DNA from: Erysipelotrichaceae bacterium
GTDB lineage: Bacteria > Bacillota_I > Bacilli_A > Erysipelotrichales > Erysipelotrichaceae
Assembly: GCA_017431825.1 (NCBI GenBank)
Contig: JAFRKI010000002.1
Coordinates: 91,863-155,862 of the forward strand
Direction: 5' to 3'
DNA length: 64,000 bases
This document shows positions 16,491 through 25,868 of this stretch, in pieces. Every line of letters begins with the position of its first letter. Position 1 is the first letter of the stretch. The position numbers and the translations under genes are program-made. The notes below the pieces were generated by a model that had not been told where the DNA came from, ran no database searches, and worked only from the letters and a program-made list of their open reading frames with translations.

Positions 16491-16961
16491 ATGGTTATTT
16501 CATGGGATGAATACTTTATGGGCATTTCGCATTTAAGTGCGATGCGTTCCAAGGATCCGAATACGCAGGTAGGAGCCTGCATCGTCGATGAAGACAAGAA
16601 GGTCGTTTCCATCGGCTATAACGGCATGCCGAGAGGCTGCAATGATGCCGATATGCCATGGAGCAGGGAAGGCGGCTTCAAGGATACCAAATACGCTTAT
16701 GTCGTACATGCGGAGCTTAACGCCATCCTCAACTCTCCGCGTTCATTAAAGAACACTGTTCTTTATGTATCGCTTTTCCCATGCAACGAATGCGCCAAGG
16801 CCATCATTCAGTCGGGCATTAAGAAAATATACTATGAATCAGACAAGTATGACGGTACCGATGGCAATGTCGTATCAAAGGCCATGCTGGACAGGGCCGG
16901 TGTCGAATATGAACAGCTGCCTTTCTCTATTGAACTGAGTCTCACCAGAAATGAGAATTAA
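16491..16961 (+). CDS. comEB: dCMP deaminase family protein (ComEB-like)
   Basis: A 156-residue zinc-dependent deaminase that probably converts dCMP to dUMP for dTTP synthesis. The zinc and catalytic residues are in HAELNAILN and PCNECAKAII, and the conserved SKDPNTQVGACIVD start is present. GGGAGG is found 6 nt before the ATG, 10 nt after the rhomboid stop. The ComEB name is by homology; it is not next to comEA/comEC here. Its stop overlaps the stop of the convergent DUF5662-like gene by 4 nt with no terminator between. Confidence 0.92.
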   Translation: MVISWDEYFMGISHLSAMRSKDPNTQVGACIVDEDKKVVSIGYNGMPRGCNDADMPWSREGGFKDTKYAYVVHAELNAILNSPRSLKNTVLYVSLFPCNECAKAIIQSGIKKIYYESDKYDGTDGNVVSKAMLDRAGVEYEQLPFSIELSLTRNEN

Positions 16962-17530
16962 ATATCGAAACTGTGGTCTTTCTTCCACTGTTTATATAGG
17001 CTCTTGTAGTAGGCAAGGGCTTTTTTCTCGCCGTTGTCCTTCAGGTATTCAAGTAAGATGAAATGTCGTCTGGCATTCTCTTCGCCCATGAAGATCCTGT
17101 CTCTGCCGTTTTTAAGGAATTCATATGCGGAAGCATCCGTATATTTGTCTTTTTTATATATCTTGGATGCGGCTATTTTGTCGCATACGGCTTCCAGAAC
17201 ATAATTAAAAGGCATTTTTCTAACTATCAGCTGAACATTGGGATAATCCTTGTCTATCCAGTATTCCCAGTGATGCTTGTTCCTGCCGGAATGATGCAGC
17301 CAGCCAAGGGAATAGCCGACGGCTTCCTTTTCCGCATCTATCGGTGATCTGAATCCCTGATAATACTTAACTCCGGACCAGAACTCGACCGGTGAGTATT
17401 TCGAAAGGTCATGAAGAAGGCCCTGCTTATACAATCCGCAGCGGAAACAGAGTTTCATAACTTCCATTTTATGCCTGGTAATGGTAGAGAGGTGACCGTT
17501 GAACCTTTCAAAAAAGCCTTTATTTTCCAT
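16958..17530 (-). CDS. DUF5662-like conserved protein
   Basis: A 190-residue cytoplasmic protein resembling the DUF5662 family (some members are labelled catalase-like), whose function is unknown. Histidine- and tryptophan-rich motifs look like a metal-binding helical core: GHLSTITRHKMEVMKLCF at the N-terminus, LLHDLSKYSPVEF, and SLGWLHHSGRNKHHWEYW. The HDLSKY and HHxxxxHH elements recall HD-type metallohydrolases. It is transcribed alone and divergently from nusB. The promoter is of the leaderless kind, and the gene converges with a 4-nt overlap on comEB. Confidence 0.75.
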   Translation of the reverse strand: MENKGFFERFNGHLSTITRHKMEVMKLCFRCGLYKQGLLHDLSKYSPVEFWSGVKYYQGFRSPIDAEKEAVGYSLGWLHHSGRNKHHWEYWIDKDYPNVQLIVRKMPFNYVLEAVCDKIAASKIYKKDKYTDASAYEFLKNGRDRIFMGEENARRHFILLEYLKDNGEKKALAYYKSLYKQWKKDHSFDI

Positions 17531-17536
17531 TACTTA

Positions 17537-17542
17537 ATTATA
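17537..17542 (-). promoter_or_regulatory. -10 element of a leaderless promoter for the DUF5662-like gene
   Basis: On the minus strand TATAAT ends six bases before the ATG at 17530. It lies only 13 bp from the oppositely oriented nusB -10. Confidence 0.65.
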
Positions 17543-17555
17543 TATCGCTTTGTAG

Positions 17556-17561
17556 TATAAT
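17556..17561 (+). promoter_or_regulatory. -10 element of a leaderless promoter for nusB
   Basis: TATAAT ends six bases before the nusB ATG. The 15-base string TATAATTAAGGCATG is identical to that at the spx gene on the other strand near 47600. Confidence 0.65.
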
Positions 17562-17567
17562 TAAGGC

Positions 17568-17936
17568 ATGAATCGTCATCAATACAGAGTGGGGATCGTA
17601 TTTGCTCTTTATAAACATTTATTGCTTAACAAGGATCTCAAAGAGTGTTTTTCGGATGATTTCAATGAAGATGACGATGAATTCCTGAACGGGATCTGCA
17701 ATGATCTTATGGTCAATATAGATACTTATATAACGGAAATAGCCGGCCATCTTAAGCGCTGGTCTTTTGAGCGTCTTAACTATGTGGACCAGGCAATACT
17801 GCTTGAAGCTGTCAGTGAGATCAGTCTCGGTCTTAATAACAAGAATATCGTCATCGATGAAGCCATCAGGATAGCCAAGGAATACTGTGACGAAGATTCA
17901 TACAGGTATATAAACGGGGTACTGGACAATCTATGA
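17568..17936 (+). CDS. nusB: Transcription antitermination factor NusB
   Basis: A 122-residue all-helical RNA-binding protein that acts with NusE (S10) in rRNA antitermination. It has the family N-terminus (RHQYRVGIVFALYKHLL) and the diagnostic second half WSFERLNYVDQAILLEAVSEI...IDEAIRIAKEYCDEDSYRYINGVLDNL (shown in part). It is a little shorter than the usual 130-140. It overlaps xseA by 4 nt and heads the eight-gene run nusB-xseA-xseB-ispA-dxs-recN-xerD-deoB. Confidence 0.93.
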   Translation: MNRHQYRVGIVFALYKHLLLNKDLKECFSDDFNEDDDEFLNGICNDLMVNIDTYITEIAGHLKRWSFERLNYVDQAILLEAVSEISLGLNNKNIVIDEAIRIAKEYCDEDSYRYINGVLDNL

Positions 17937-19258
17937 AAGAAAAGATAAGCGTATCGGTACTCGTCAGATATCTTAAGACCAGATTAGACGGTGACCCGAA
18001 TCTGCAGAATATTACAGTCAGCGGTGAACTGTCTAATTTTACTCATCATAATTCAGGACATCTGTATTTCACGCTTAAGGATGAAAAAGCCGCCATCAGA
18101 TGCGTGATGTTTTCATCGAAGGCATCTTCACTTAAGTTCGAGCCTAAAAACGGCGATAAAGTCCTTATAAACGCCTCTGCTTCGATATTTGAAACTACCG
18201 GACAGCTGCAGCTGTACGTCAATTCAATGAAGCTTGACGGACTGGGCGATCTTTACCAGCAGTATGAAGAACTCAAGAACAGACTGGCTGAAGAAGGGCT
18301 GTTCAGCAATAAGAAAAAGCTTATAGGAACAAGATATCCTGAATCCATTGCAGTTCTCGTAGGAGACAGATCGGCTGCCATGTCGGACATTAAGACGCAG
18401 TTTGCGAGAAGATGGCCTTTATGCAAGGTCGATTATTATCCGGTGCTGGTCCAGGGGGCCGAAGCTCCATCAGATATCATTGAAAAGCTTATGGAAGCCG
18501 ATAAGAAATGTTATGATGCGATCATCCTGGCCAGAGGTGGCGGTTCTTTCGAAGATCTGTTCTGTTTCAACGACGAAAAGCTTGTAAGGACCATATATTC
18601 ACTGAATACCTTCATCGTTACCGGTATCGGACATGAACAGGATTTCACTCTGGCTGATTTCGTGGCAGATCTGAGAGCGCCCACTCCGACCGCTTCCGTA
18701 GAGCTTATCACACCGAATATGGATGAAGTAAGAGAATACCTTGATGATATGAAAGATGAGCTTAAATATCTTATGAAAAGACGTCTGGATGAAGCGGATT
18801 CGGAATTAAATACGCTCTTGCAGAACAGATATCTTCTGAATCCTTATCTTCTGATCGACAATACCGTTCTGAAGATCGATTACTACAATTCAAGACTTGA
18901 AAGGTTCTCTAAAGTAATAGAGTCGCTGGCTGCAGGGATCGATAACGACCTTAAAAGCATCTGTCTTAAACTTGACAGGCTGATCGAAAGAAAGAACAGT
19001 ATCATAGATAATCAGAAAGACCGGCTAATTGCCGGAATGAAGAATTATTTCAAGGATAAACAGAAAAAACTTGAAAAGAACGAAGGTCTGCTGAAGGCCT
19101 ATTCACTCGATAACACCTTAAAAAGGGGCTACAGCATTGTTTACGGAACTAAAGGAATAATCAGTTCCGTAAAAGATCTTGATATAAATGAAAACATCAC
19201 TATACGTATGCATGAAGGAAGGGCAGATGCGCTGATCAAGGAGAAGTATGATGGCTAA
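17933..19258 (+). CDS. xseA: Exodeoxyribonuclease VII large subunit
   Basis: The 441-residue catalytic subunit of exonuclease VII, which degrades single-stranded DNA bidirectionally in repair. N-terminal OB-fold: VSGELSNFTHHNSGHLYFTLKD. The catalytic domain carries ARGGGSFEDLFCFNDE and TGIGHEQDFTLADFVADLRAPTPTASVE. A long coiled-coil C-terminal part and the final LKRGYSIVY motif complete the family pattern. Adjacent xseB encodes the partner that wraps the coiled coil. Confidence 0.96.
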   Translation: MKEKISVSVLVRYLKTRLDGDPNLQNITVSGELSNFTHHNSGHLYFTLKDEKAAIRCVMFSSKASSLKFEPKNGDKVLINASASIFETTGQLQLYVNSMKLDGLGDLYQQYEELKNRLAEEGLFSNKKKLIGTRYPESIAVLVGDRSAAMSDIKTQFARRWPLCKVDYYPVLVQGAEAPSDIIEKLMEADKKCYDAIILARGGGSFEDLFCFNDEKLVRTIYSLNTFIVTGIGHEQDFTLADFVADLRAPTPTASVELITPNMDEVREYLDDMKDELKYLMKRRLDEADSELNTLLQNRYLLNPYLLIDNTVLKIDYYNSRLERFSKVIESLAAGIDNDLKSICLKLDRLIERKNSIIDNQKDRLIAGMKNYFKDKQKKLEKNEGLLKAYSLDNTLKRGYSIVYGTKGIISSVKDLDINENITIRMHEGRADALIKEKYDG

Positions 19259-19448
19259 AGAGAAATTTGAAGACAGAATGAACCGGTTATCTGAAATAGT
19301 TGAGAAACTTGACGATGAGAATGTGGATCTTGATGAAAGCATCAAGCTCTATGAAGAAGGTCTGAAACTTTCCAAAGAACTCAAGGAACAGCTTGAAGGC
19401 TTCAAGGAAAAGATCGATTCCATCAATAAGGGAAATGAAAATGACTGA
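19251..19448 (+). CDS. xseB: Exodeoxyribonuclease VII small subunit
   Basis: A 65-residue helical-hairpin protein with the family pattern FEDRMNRLSEIVEKLDDENVDL and SIKLYEEGLKLSK. It binds the coiled coil of XseA. Tandem ATG codons at 19248 and 19251 follow AAGGAG (19238-19243); spacing favours 19251. It overlaps xseA by 8 nt and ispA by 8 nt. Confidence 0.94.
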   Translation: MAKEKFEDRMNRLSEIVEKLDDENVDLDESIKLYEEGLKLSKELKEQLEGFKEKIDSINKGNEND

Positions 19449-20262
19449 TTTTGACAGATATGTGGATGATAGCATCGGCCTCATAAGAGACAGCAGGATC
19501 AAGGATGCGATGAAATACTGCATCGAAGGAGGCAAGAAATTCCGTCCTCAGGTGATGTTTGCGATAGCCAAAGGCTTCGGCAAGAACGAGGAGATCATCT
19601 ATCCGGCAGCATGTGCTCTGGAATATATCCATACCTATTCGCTGATCCATGACGATCTTCCGGGAATGGACAACGATGATTTCCGAAGAGGAAAGCTATC
19701 ATGCCACCGCAGATTCGGAGAAGATATCGCCATCCTCACCGGTGACGCCTTTCTAACGCACGGTTTTTCCGTATTGGCAAACAGCAGTTACAGTGCCGAG
19801 CTGAAGGTGAATCTTATTAATGCTTTGGCTAAATATGCCGGAATGGACGGCATGATATACGGCCAGCTGCTTGACGTGACCAGTTCTCACGATATAAATG
19901 CCGAAGATCTCTTCGAGATCCAGGACAACAAGACCAGCGGACTTTTCAAGTTTGCGTGTCTGGCATCCATGTATATATGCGGAAACGATGATTACCGTTT
20001 CTTTGAAAAGCTCGGTTCAAAGCTGGGTGTGGTCTTCCAGAATCAGGACGACCTCTTTGACATCATCAAATCCGAGGAGGAGACCGGTAAATCCAATTCC
20101 GATATCCGTAATGACAAGATAACGGCTCTGTCTTTCAAATCCACAGACGAACTTAAGTCTTATATAGATGAGCTGTTTGCTGATCTCAAGAAATACCTTA
20201 CAAGAGCGCCTTTTGATGCTAAATACCTGCTGGAGATCATCGAAAAGATGGAAAGAAGATAA
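19441..20262 (+). CDS. ispA: Polyprenyl synthetase (farnesyl diphosphate synthase type)
   Basis: A 273-residue short-chain prenyl transferase condensing IPP with DMAPP and GPP to make farnesyl diphosphate, the precursor of undecaprenyl phosphate. The first aspartate-rich motif is HDDLPGMDNDD, the second NQDDLFDI, and GGKKFRPQ is the usual phosphate-binding start. An in-frame ATG at 19393 lies deep in xseB, so I use 19441, which gives an 8-nt overlap and the normal N-terminus. Next to dxs, as in many Bacillota. Confidence 0.94.
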   Translation: MTDFDRYVDDSIGLIRDSRIKDAMKYCIEGGKKFRPQVMFAIAKGFGKNEEIIYPAACALEYIHTYSLIHDDLPGMDNDDFRRGKLSCHRRFGEDIAILTGDAFLTHGFSVLANSSYSAELKVNLINALAKYAGMDGMIYGQLLDVTSSHDINAEDLFEIQDNKTSGLFKFACLASMYICGNDDYRFFEKLGSKLGVVFQNQDDLFDIIKSEEETGKSNSDIRNDKITALSFKSTDELKSYIDELFADLKKYLTRAPFDAKYLLEIIEKMERR

Positions 20263-22118
20263 TGGACATTAAAGAAATAAAAGATCCTTCTTTTATCAAA
20301 AAACTGAATAAGAAAGAACTTGTGGAACTCGCCAAGGATATCCGCAGTTTTCTTATCGATTCCGTTTCAAAGACCGGAGGCCATCTTTCCAGCAATCTTG
20401 GTGTAGTTGAGCTTACGATAGCTTTACATTACTGTTTTGATGCTCCGAAAGACCGGATACTTTTCGATGTCGGCCATCAGTCCTATGTACATAAGATCCT
20501 GACCGGCAGGGCAGGGAGTTTTGACAGTTTAAGACAGTTTGGCGGTATTTCCGGATTCCAGAGGAGGAACGAAAGCGAATATGACTGCTTTGAAGCCGGC
20601 CATTCATCAACGGCGCTGTCTTCCGCTTTGGGCATGGCAATAGCCAGAGATCTCAATAAGGATGATTATTACGTCGTACCGGTGGTAGGAGACGGAGCCC
20701 TGTCTTCCGGCTTATCGCTTGAAGCCCTTAATCAGATAGGCGATCTCAAATCGAAAATGATCATCGTCTTCAACGACAACAATATGTCCATATCCCGCAA
20801 TGTAGGGGCCCTTACTAAAGCCTTCTCTTCATTGAGATCAGCTAAGTCATACGTTGAACTCAAAGATAACGTCAAGGACTATCTCATAACCAAAAAGCAC
20901 GGTTCTGAATACATACAGACTGTCAAGAATCTTAAGAATTCCATAAAGTCCAAGATAATTAAATCCGGCATATTCGATGAATTCAACATCGATTATCTGG
21001 GTCCTGTTGACGGACACGATATCGATGCCCTGATAAAGGCTTTCAATGCAGCCAGAGAAAAGGATGAACCGGTCGTCGTACACGTCATAACCAAGAAGGG
21101 CAAAGGATATAAGTACAGCGAAGAAGATACCTGCGGCAAATGGCACGGTGTCGGTAAATTCAATGTAGAGAACGGAGAATTCCTATCCAGAACTCCTGAT
21201 AATTACAAATCCTACTCCAGGATCGTTGCGGACCGTCTTGCAGTGCTGATGGAAGAAAACCAAGATATCGTTGCCATTACTCCGGCCATGATATCCGGTT
21301 CCGCACTAAATAACGTCTTTGCCGGATATCCGGAGCGCAGTTTTGACTGTGGCATAGCCGAAGACCATGCGCTTGCTTTCGCGTCCGGACTGGCTCTTAA
21401 CGGAAAGAGACCGTTCGTTTCCGTATATTCGTCTTTCCTGCAAAGAGCCTATGACCAGCTAAATCACGACATCTGCCGTATGGATCTTCCTGTAGTAATA
21501 GGTATAGACAGAGCTTCGATAGTAGGGGAGGATGGCTCATCACATCAGGGAGTCTTCGATATCGGCTTTTTAAGGCCGCTTCCGCACATGATAATCTGTG
21601 AAGGTAAAGATTCCTGCGAGATCGAAAATCTGCTGGAATTGGGCTTTAAAACGGCTTCTCCGTACGCTCTGCGTTATCCGCGAGGCTCTATAGAATACAA
21701 AGAATTCAAAAGAGAGGAAATAAAAGTAGGAACTTGGGAAAAACTCGTCAATAATGATAATGAGAAGGCTGTGATCATATCTTATGGCAATGACGTACTC
21801 AAGATAAGGGATGACATCCTCAACAACGATCTTCCTTATGATCTGATCAATGCCAGATTCATAAAGCCTATCGATGAACAGATGCTTCTGGAAACAGCCG
21901 AAAGAGGCAGACCGCTGTTCGTTTATACCAACGATATGATCAAAGGCGGCCTTGGAGACTCGATCCTCGAATGCCTGAACGCTCATCATATCACTGTTCC
22001 TGTCTATATCCTGGGAATAGATGATGTCTATGTAAGACACGGTGAAGTATCTTTAGTTAAAGAAAGTCTCAATTTGGATTTAAAATATCTGTATAAAGTG
22101 ATCGAAGAAAATGCTTAA
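20262..22118 (+). CDS. dxs: 1-deoxy-D-xylulose-5-phosphate synthase
   Basis: A 618-residue TPP-dependent enzyme that makes DXP from pyruvate and glyceraldehyde-3-phosphate, the entry step of the MEP isoprenoid pathway. The TPP motif is GDGALSSGLSLEALN...NDNNMSIS (shown in part). Also present are the substrate loop VGHQSYVHKILTGR and the transketolase pyrimidine-binding segment DCGIAEDHALAFASGLA. The start codon overlaps the ispA stop by 1 nt. The tlyA and argR genes that often lie between dxs and recN are absent. Confidence 0.96.
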   Translation: MDIKEIKDPSFIKKLNKKELVELAKDIRSFLIDSVSKTGGHLSSNLGVVELTIALHYCFDAPKDRILFDVGHQSYVHKILTGRAGSFDSLRQFGGISGFQRRNESEYDCFEAGHSSTALSSALGMAIARDLNKDDYYVVPVVGDGALSSGLSLEALNQIGDLKSKMIIVFNDNNMSISRNVGALTKAFSSLRSAKSYVELKDNVKDYLITKKHGSEYIQTVKNLKNSIKSKIIKSGIFDEFNIDYLGPVDGHDIDALIKAFNAAREKDEPVVVHVITKKGKGYKYSEEDTCGKWHGVGKFNVENGEFLSRTPDNYKSYSRIVADRLAVLMEENQDIVAITPAMISGSALNNVFAGYPERSFDCGIAEDHALAFASGLALNGKRPFVSVYSSFLQRAYDQLNHDICRMDLPVVIGIDRASIVGEDGSSHQGVFDIGFLRPLPHMIICEGKDSCEIENLLELGFKTASPYALRYPRGSIEYKEFKREEIKVGTWEKLVNNDNEKAVIISYGNDVLKIRDDILNNDLPYDLINARFIKPIDEQMLLETAERGRPLFVYTNDMIKGGLGDSILECLNAHHITVPVYILGIDDVYVRHGEVSLVKESLNLDLKYLYKVIEENA

Positions 22119-23766
22119 AAGTTTAAGGATAAAGGACTATGCGATAATCGATGATCTTTCAATCGAATTTGAAGACGGTTTTAACGTGTTCACCGGAGAG
22201 ACCGGTGCCGGAAAATCGATCATCGTCGGCGCCTTATCGATGCTAATGAAGGGACGCAGCGATTCCTCGATGATAAAGACCGGCAAGGAAAAGGCCGTCG
22301 TGGAAGGTGTGTTTGCGATCGATGATGAAGAACTTAAGAGCATTCTTAATGCCCAGGATATCGATTATGAGGGCGAACTCATAATAAAAAGAGTGATCAG
22401 TACCGATAACCGCAATTCAATAAAGATTAACGAATCGAACGTTACACTGGGCTTTCTTACCGAAACGCTGTCAAAATACGTCGATATCCATTCACAGAAG
22501 GATTCCCAGCTCCTTTTTGACAAGCAGTATCAGCTCAAGCTCTTGGACAAGTATGCAGCCGACCATGATCTTCTGAATAGATATTCAGAGAAATATGACA
22601 GATATGTCTTTTTAAGAAAAGAGTACGATGATCTGCTGGAAAACAACTATAACGAAAGAGAGATCGAATTCTTCAGGTTCGATCTTGACGAACTGGAAAA
22701 TGCCGATATCAAGACAGGGGAAGAGGAAGAACTTGAAACTCTTGAGAAAAGATACAAATCATCAGAGAAATACCTGACAGTCCTCAACAATTCCCTTAGC
22801 CTCTATAAAAAAGACGGTGGTATCAGGGAACAGCTCTATGATCTGATAAACGAGCTTAACATCGATGACGAAAAGATCCTTAACGAAAAGGAAGCCATCA
22901 GCAGTATCTATTATTCTCTCGATGAACATATAGACGTATTAAATGGAATACTGGACTCTTTCAGCAGCGATTATCTTGACATCGAATCGATAGAAGAAAG
23001 ACTTTATACCTATACCAAACTTAAAAGGAAACATAAATGCGATGTGGAAGGACTTTTGGCTCTTAAAGACGAATTAAGGGCTAAAATCGAAGCTTTTGAA
23101 GACCGTGACAGAGTTTTAGGCGAAAAGGAAAAAGAAGTGAATAACGCCTTTAATGAAGCTTTAAGCATGGCTAAAGAACTGCATAAAGCCAGATCTGCTG
23201 CAGCTGCTGCATTAAGGAACGATATCCTCAGGGAAACTAACGACCTTCTTCTTAACAACTGCAATTTTGAAATATCATTCAAGGAAACTGAACTTGGTTC
23301 CAAAGGAATAGATGACGTTGAGTACTTCGTTTCAATGAACAAGGGCGAAGATCTCAAACCTTTAAAGCAGGTAGCCAGCGGGGGTGAGATATCAAGACTC
23401 ATGCTGGCTCTTAAATCGGTCTTTGCGAAGATCTCCGATACCGATCTGCTGATTCTCGATGAGATCGATACCGGTGTAAGCGGCAATGTAGCGCTTGCCG
23501 TGGGCGAAAAGATCGCCAAGATTGCTAAAAACAGCCAGGTATTGTGCATAACCCATCTATCTCCGGTAGCGGCCTGTGCAGACAGTCATTATTTGATATA
23601 CAAAGAAGATGATGAGATTTCGACCAGCACCAAAGTCAGAAGACTCGATCAGGAAGAGATTCTTGAAGAGCTGGCTTCCATTTCCAATACCAGTACCAAT
23701 GCGAAAGCCATAGACGCAGCCAGAGAGCTCTACGAAAGCGCCCAGAAGATAGTCAAGGAATTATGA
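22111..23766 (+). CDS. recN: DNA repair protein RecN
   Basis: A 551-residue SMC-like ATPase acting at double-strand breaks. Walker A GETGAGKSIIVGAL is near the N-terminus. A long coiled-coil centre follows. The signature ASGGEISRLMLALK and Walker B LLILDEIDTGVSG are near the C-terminus. Overlaps dxs by 8 nt and xerD by 4 nt. Confidence 0.96.
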   Translation: MLKSLRIKDYAIIDDLSIEFEDGFNVFTGETGAGKSIIVGALSMLMKGRSDSSMIKTGKEKAVVEGVFAIDDEELKSILNAQDIDYEGELIIKRVISTDNRNSIKINESNVTLGFLTETLSKYVDIHSQKDSQLLFDKQYQLKLLDKYAADHDLLNRYSEKYDRYVFLRKEYDDLLENNYNEREIEFFRFDLDELENADIKTGEEEELETLEKRYKSSEKYLTVLNNSLSLYKKDGGIREQLYDLINELNIDDEKILNEKEAISSIYYSLDEHIDVLNGILDSFSSDYLDIESIEERLYTYTKLKRKHKCDVEGLLALKDELRAKIEAFEDRDRVLGEKEKEVNNAFNEALSMAKELHKARSAAAAALRNDILRETNDLLLNNCNFEISFKETELGSKGIDDVEYFVSMNKGEDLKPLKQVASGGEISRLMLALKSVFAKISDTDLLILDEIDTGVSGNVALAVGEKIAKIAKNSQVLCITHLSPVAACADSHYLIYKEDDEISTSTKVRRLDQEEILEELASISNTSTNAKAIDAARELYESAQKIVKEL

Positions 23767-24671
23767 AACCCGAAAGTGTAATTAAGGATTATATCTTTCA
23801 GATAAAGTCATATGAGGCAAAAGCCGATAATACGGTAAAATCATATGCCCGGGACCTGAATATATATAAAGCCTTTCTTGAAGAAAAGGGCATATCCGAG
23901 ATAGAACAGGTCGACGATCTGCTTGTAAACGATTTTGTGGCTTATATATCCGCAAAATACGCTAAAGCCAGCTGCAACCGGATAAAGACTACTGTCCGGA
24001 ACCTGCATAACTTCCTTGTTTACCGGTATGAACTTCCCGATCCGACGGTAAATATCGAAGTAAACAAGGCAGAAAAAAGACTTCCGGTATACTGCACCGT
24101 AGAAGAGATAGACAAGCTTATGTCCCAGTTCGGTGAGGAACCGGAAGACATATTCAAAAGAGCGATCCTGGAGACGATATACGGATGCGGACTCAGGGTC
24201 TCAGAATGCTGCGATCTTACGACATCCCAGGTAAATCTCAGCGACGGTTTCATCAAGGTACTTGGAAAGGGCAATAAGGAAAGACTGGTGCCTGTTCCTG
24301 GCATGACTCTGAAGTTTATGAATGAGTATTTCAACAATGTCAGACCTATCTGGCAGAAGAAGTCGACCAATCTGTTCTTTATTAACAGGTTATCAAAGCC
24401 GATATATCCGCGCTATGTTGAAAAGATGCTTCAGGCTACTGTAAATAATGCCGGTCTTAAGAAAAACATTACCCCGCATAAACTGAGACATTCCTATGCG
24501 ACACATCTTCTGGAAGGAGGAGCCGATCTCAGGTCCATTCAGGAGCTGCTTGGTCATAGTGATATCTCAACTACAGAAATCTATACACATGTGGAAACGA
24601 AAAGACTTAAGGATTCATATATGAATAATCATCCATTGGCAAAAGCAGGAGGTTTAAAAGATGGTAAATAA
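23763..24671 (+). CDS. xerD: Tyrosine recombinase XerD
   Basis: A 302-residue site-specific recombinase that resolves chromosome dimers at dif with XerC. An N-terminal SAM-like core-binding domain precedes the catalytic domain. The latter has the arginine in YGCGLRVSE, HKLRHSYATHLL, LGHSDISTTEIYTHV and the nucleophilic tyrosine (EIYTHV). The pairing recN-xerD-deoB matches the ripX-drm order known in Bacillus. There are no mobile-element features around it, so it is the housekeeping recombinase, not an integrase. Confidence 0.93.
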   Translation: MKPESVIKDYIFQIKSYEAKADNTVKSYARDLNIYKAFLEEKGISEIEQVDDLLVNDFVAYISAKYAKASCNRIKTTVRNLHNFLVYRYELPDPTVNIEVNKAEKRLPVYCTVEEIDKLMSQFGEEPEDIFKRAILETIYGCGLRVSECCDLTTSQVNLSDGFIKVLGKGNKERLVPVPGMTLKFMNEYFNNVRPIWQKKSTNLFFINRLSKPIYPRYVEKMLQATVNNAGLKKNITPHKLRHSYATHLLEGGADLRSIQELLGHSDISTTEIYTHVETKRLKDSYMNNHPLAKAGGLKDGK

Positions 24672-25848
24672 GAGAGTATTCGTGGTTGTTGTAGATTCAC
24701 TGGGAGTAGGGTATGACGAATTTGCCGCAGATTACGGCGACGAAGGTGCCAATACCCTCGGACACATGTTTGAGGCGACAGAAGGCAAATACAAGATCCC
24801 TAATCTTCAGAAAATGGGATTATGCAATCTCACTGACGTGAAAGGAAATCCTCCGGTTGATGAAAGCAATGCCTATTATCTGAAACTGAAGGAATCTTCT
24901 ATCGGCAAAGATACGATGACCGGCCATTGGGAAATCATGGGTGTTTTAACCACAAAACCTGCCGTAACGTTTACCGATACCGGTTTCCCTCAGGACCTTA
25001 TCGATGAGCTCGAAAGACAGACCGGTCATAAGTTCATCGGTAATTATTCGGCATCAGGTACGGAGATCATCAAGGAGCTTGGTGAAAGACAGCTTGAAAC
25101 AAAGGAAATGATCGTCTATACCTCGGCTGATTCCGTGCTCCAGATAGCCGCAAATGAGGAATTATACGGTTTAGACGAGATATACAGAGTATGCAAGATA
25201 GCCAGAGATATCTGTTCATCCAGACCTGAATGGATGGTCGGCAGGATCATAGCCAGACCGTTTATTGGCAACAAAGCCGACAATTTTGAAAGAACTGCCA
25301 ACAGACACGATTACGCCCTGGATCCTTCAGGATTGACTGTTCTTGACGAAATGAAAGAGGCCGGATATGACGTAATATCCATTGGCAAGATAAACGATAT
25401 CTTCAATACCAAAGGTATTACACAGGCTACTAAATCATCCAGCTCAGTAGAAGGCATGCAGCAGACCATAGATACGGCAAAAACCGAATTTAACGGAATC
25501 TGCTTCACTAATCTCGTTGATTTTGACGCAAAATGGGGACATAGAAGAAACAGTGTCGGTTATGCCGAGGAGCTGGTCAGATTCGATGAAAAACTTCCGG
25601 AACTTATCGAAAACCTTAAGGAAAACGATATTCTCTATATAACGGCTGATCATGGAAATGATCCTACCTGGAAAGGAACTGACCATACAAGAGAAATGAT
25701 TCCTGTTCTTGTTTATTCCAAATCATTTAAAGAGCCTAAATCTTTAGGTACCAGAGATTCATTTGCGTGCATCGGAGCCAGTGTAGCAGAAGAATTTGAA
25801 GTTAAACTTCCGGAAATAGGTACATCTTTCTATAAAGAACTGAAATAA
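24661..25848 (+). CDS. deoB: Phosphopentomutase
   Basis: A 395-residue alkaline-phosphatase-fold mutase interconverting ribose-1-/deoxyribose-1- and -5-phosphates in nucleoside salvage. Metal and phosphate residues lie in VVVDSLGVGYDE, DEGANTLGHM, GKDTMTGHWEIMG and TADHGNDPTWKGTDHTRE. It overlaps xerD by 11 nt and has AGGAGG nine bases upstream. Last gene of the operon; terminator follows. Confidence 0.95.
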   Translation: MVNKRVFVVVVDSLGVGYDEFAADYGDEGANTLGHMFEATEGKYKIPNLQKMGLCNLTDVKGNPPVDESNAYYLKLKESSIGKDTMTGHWEIMGVLTTKPAVTFTDTGFPQDLIDELERQTGHKFIGNYSASGTEIIKELGERQLETKEMIVYTSADSVLQIAANEELYGLDEIYRVCKIARDICSSRPEWMVGRIIARPFIGNKADNFERTANRHDYALDPSGLTVLDEMKEAGYDVISIGKINDIFNTKGITQATKSSSSVEGMQQTIDTAKTEFNGICFTNLVDFDAKWGHRRNSVGYAEELVRFDEKLPELIENLKENDILYITADHGNDPTWKGTDHTREMIPVLVYSKSFKEPKSLGTRDSFACIGASVAEEFEVKLPEIGTSFYKELK

Positions 25849-25868
25849 AACTATTTAACCGCTAGTAA

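Noticed and set aside
23763..24671. Tyrosine recombinase as a sign of a phage or integrative element
   Set aside because: It has XerD length and motifs, sits in the conserved recN-xerD-deoB order, and has no attachment repeats or cargo around it.
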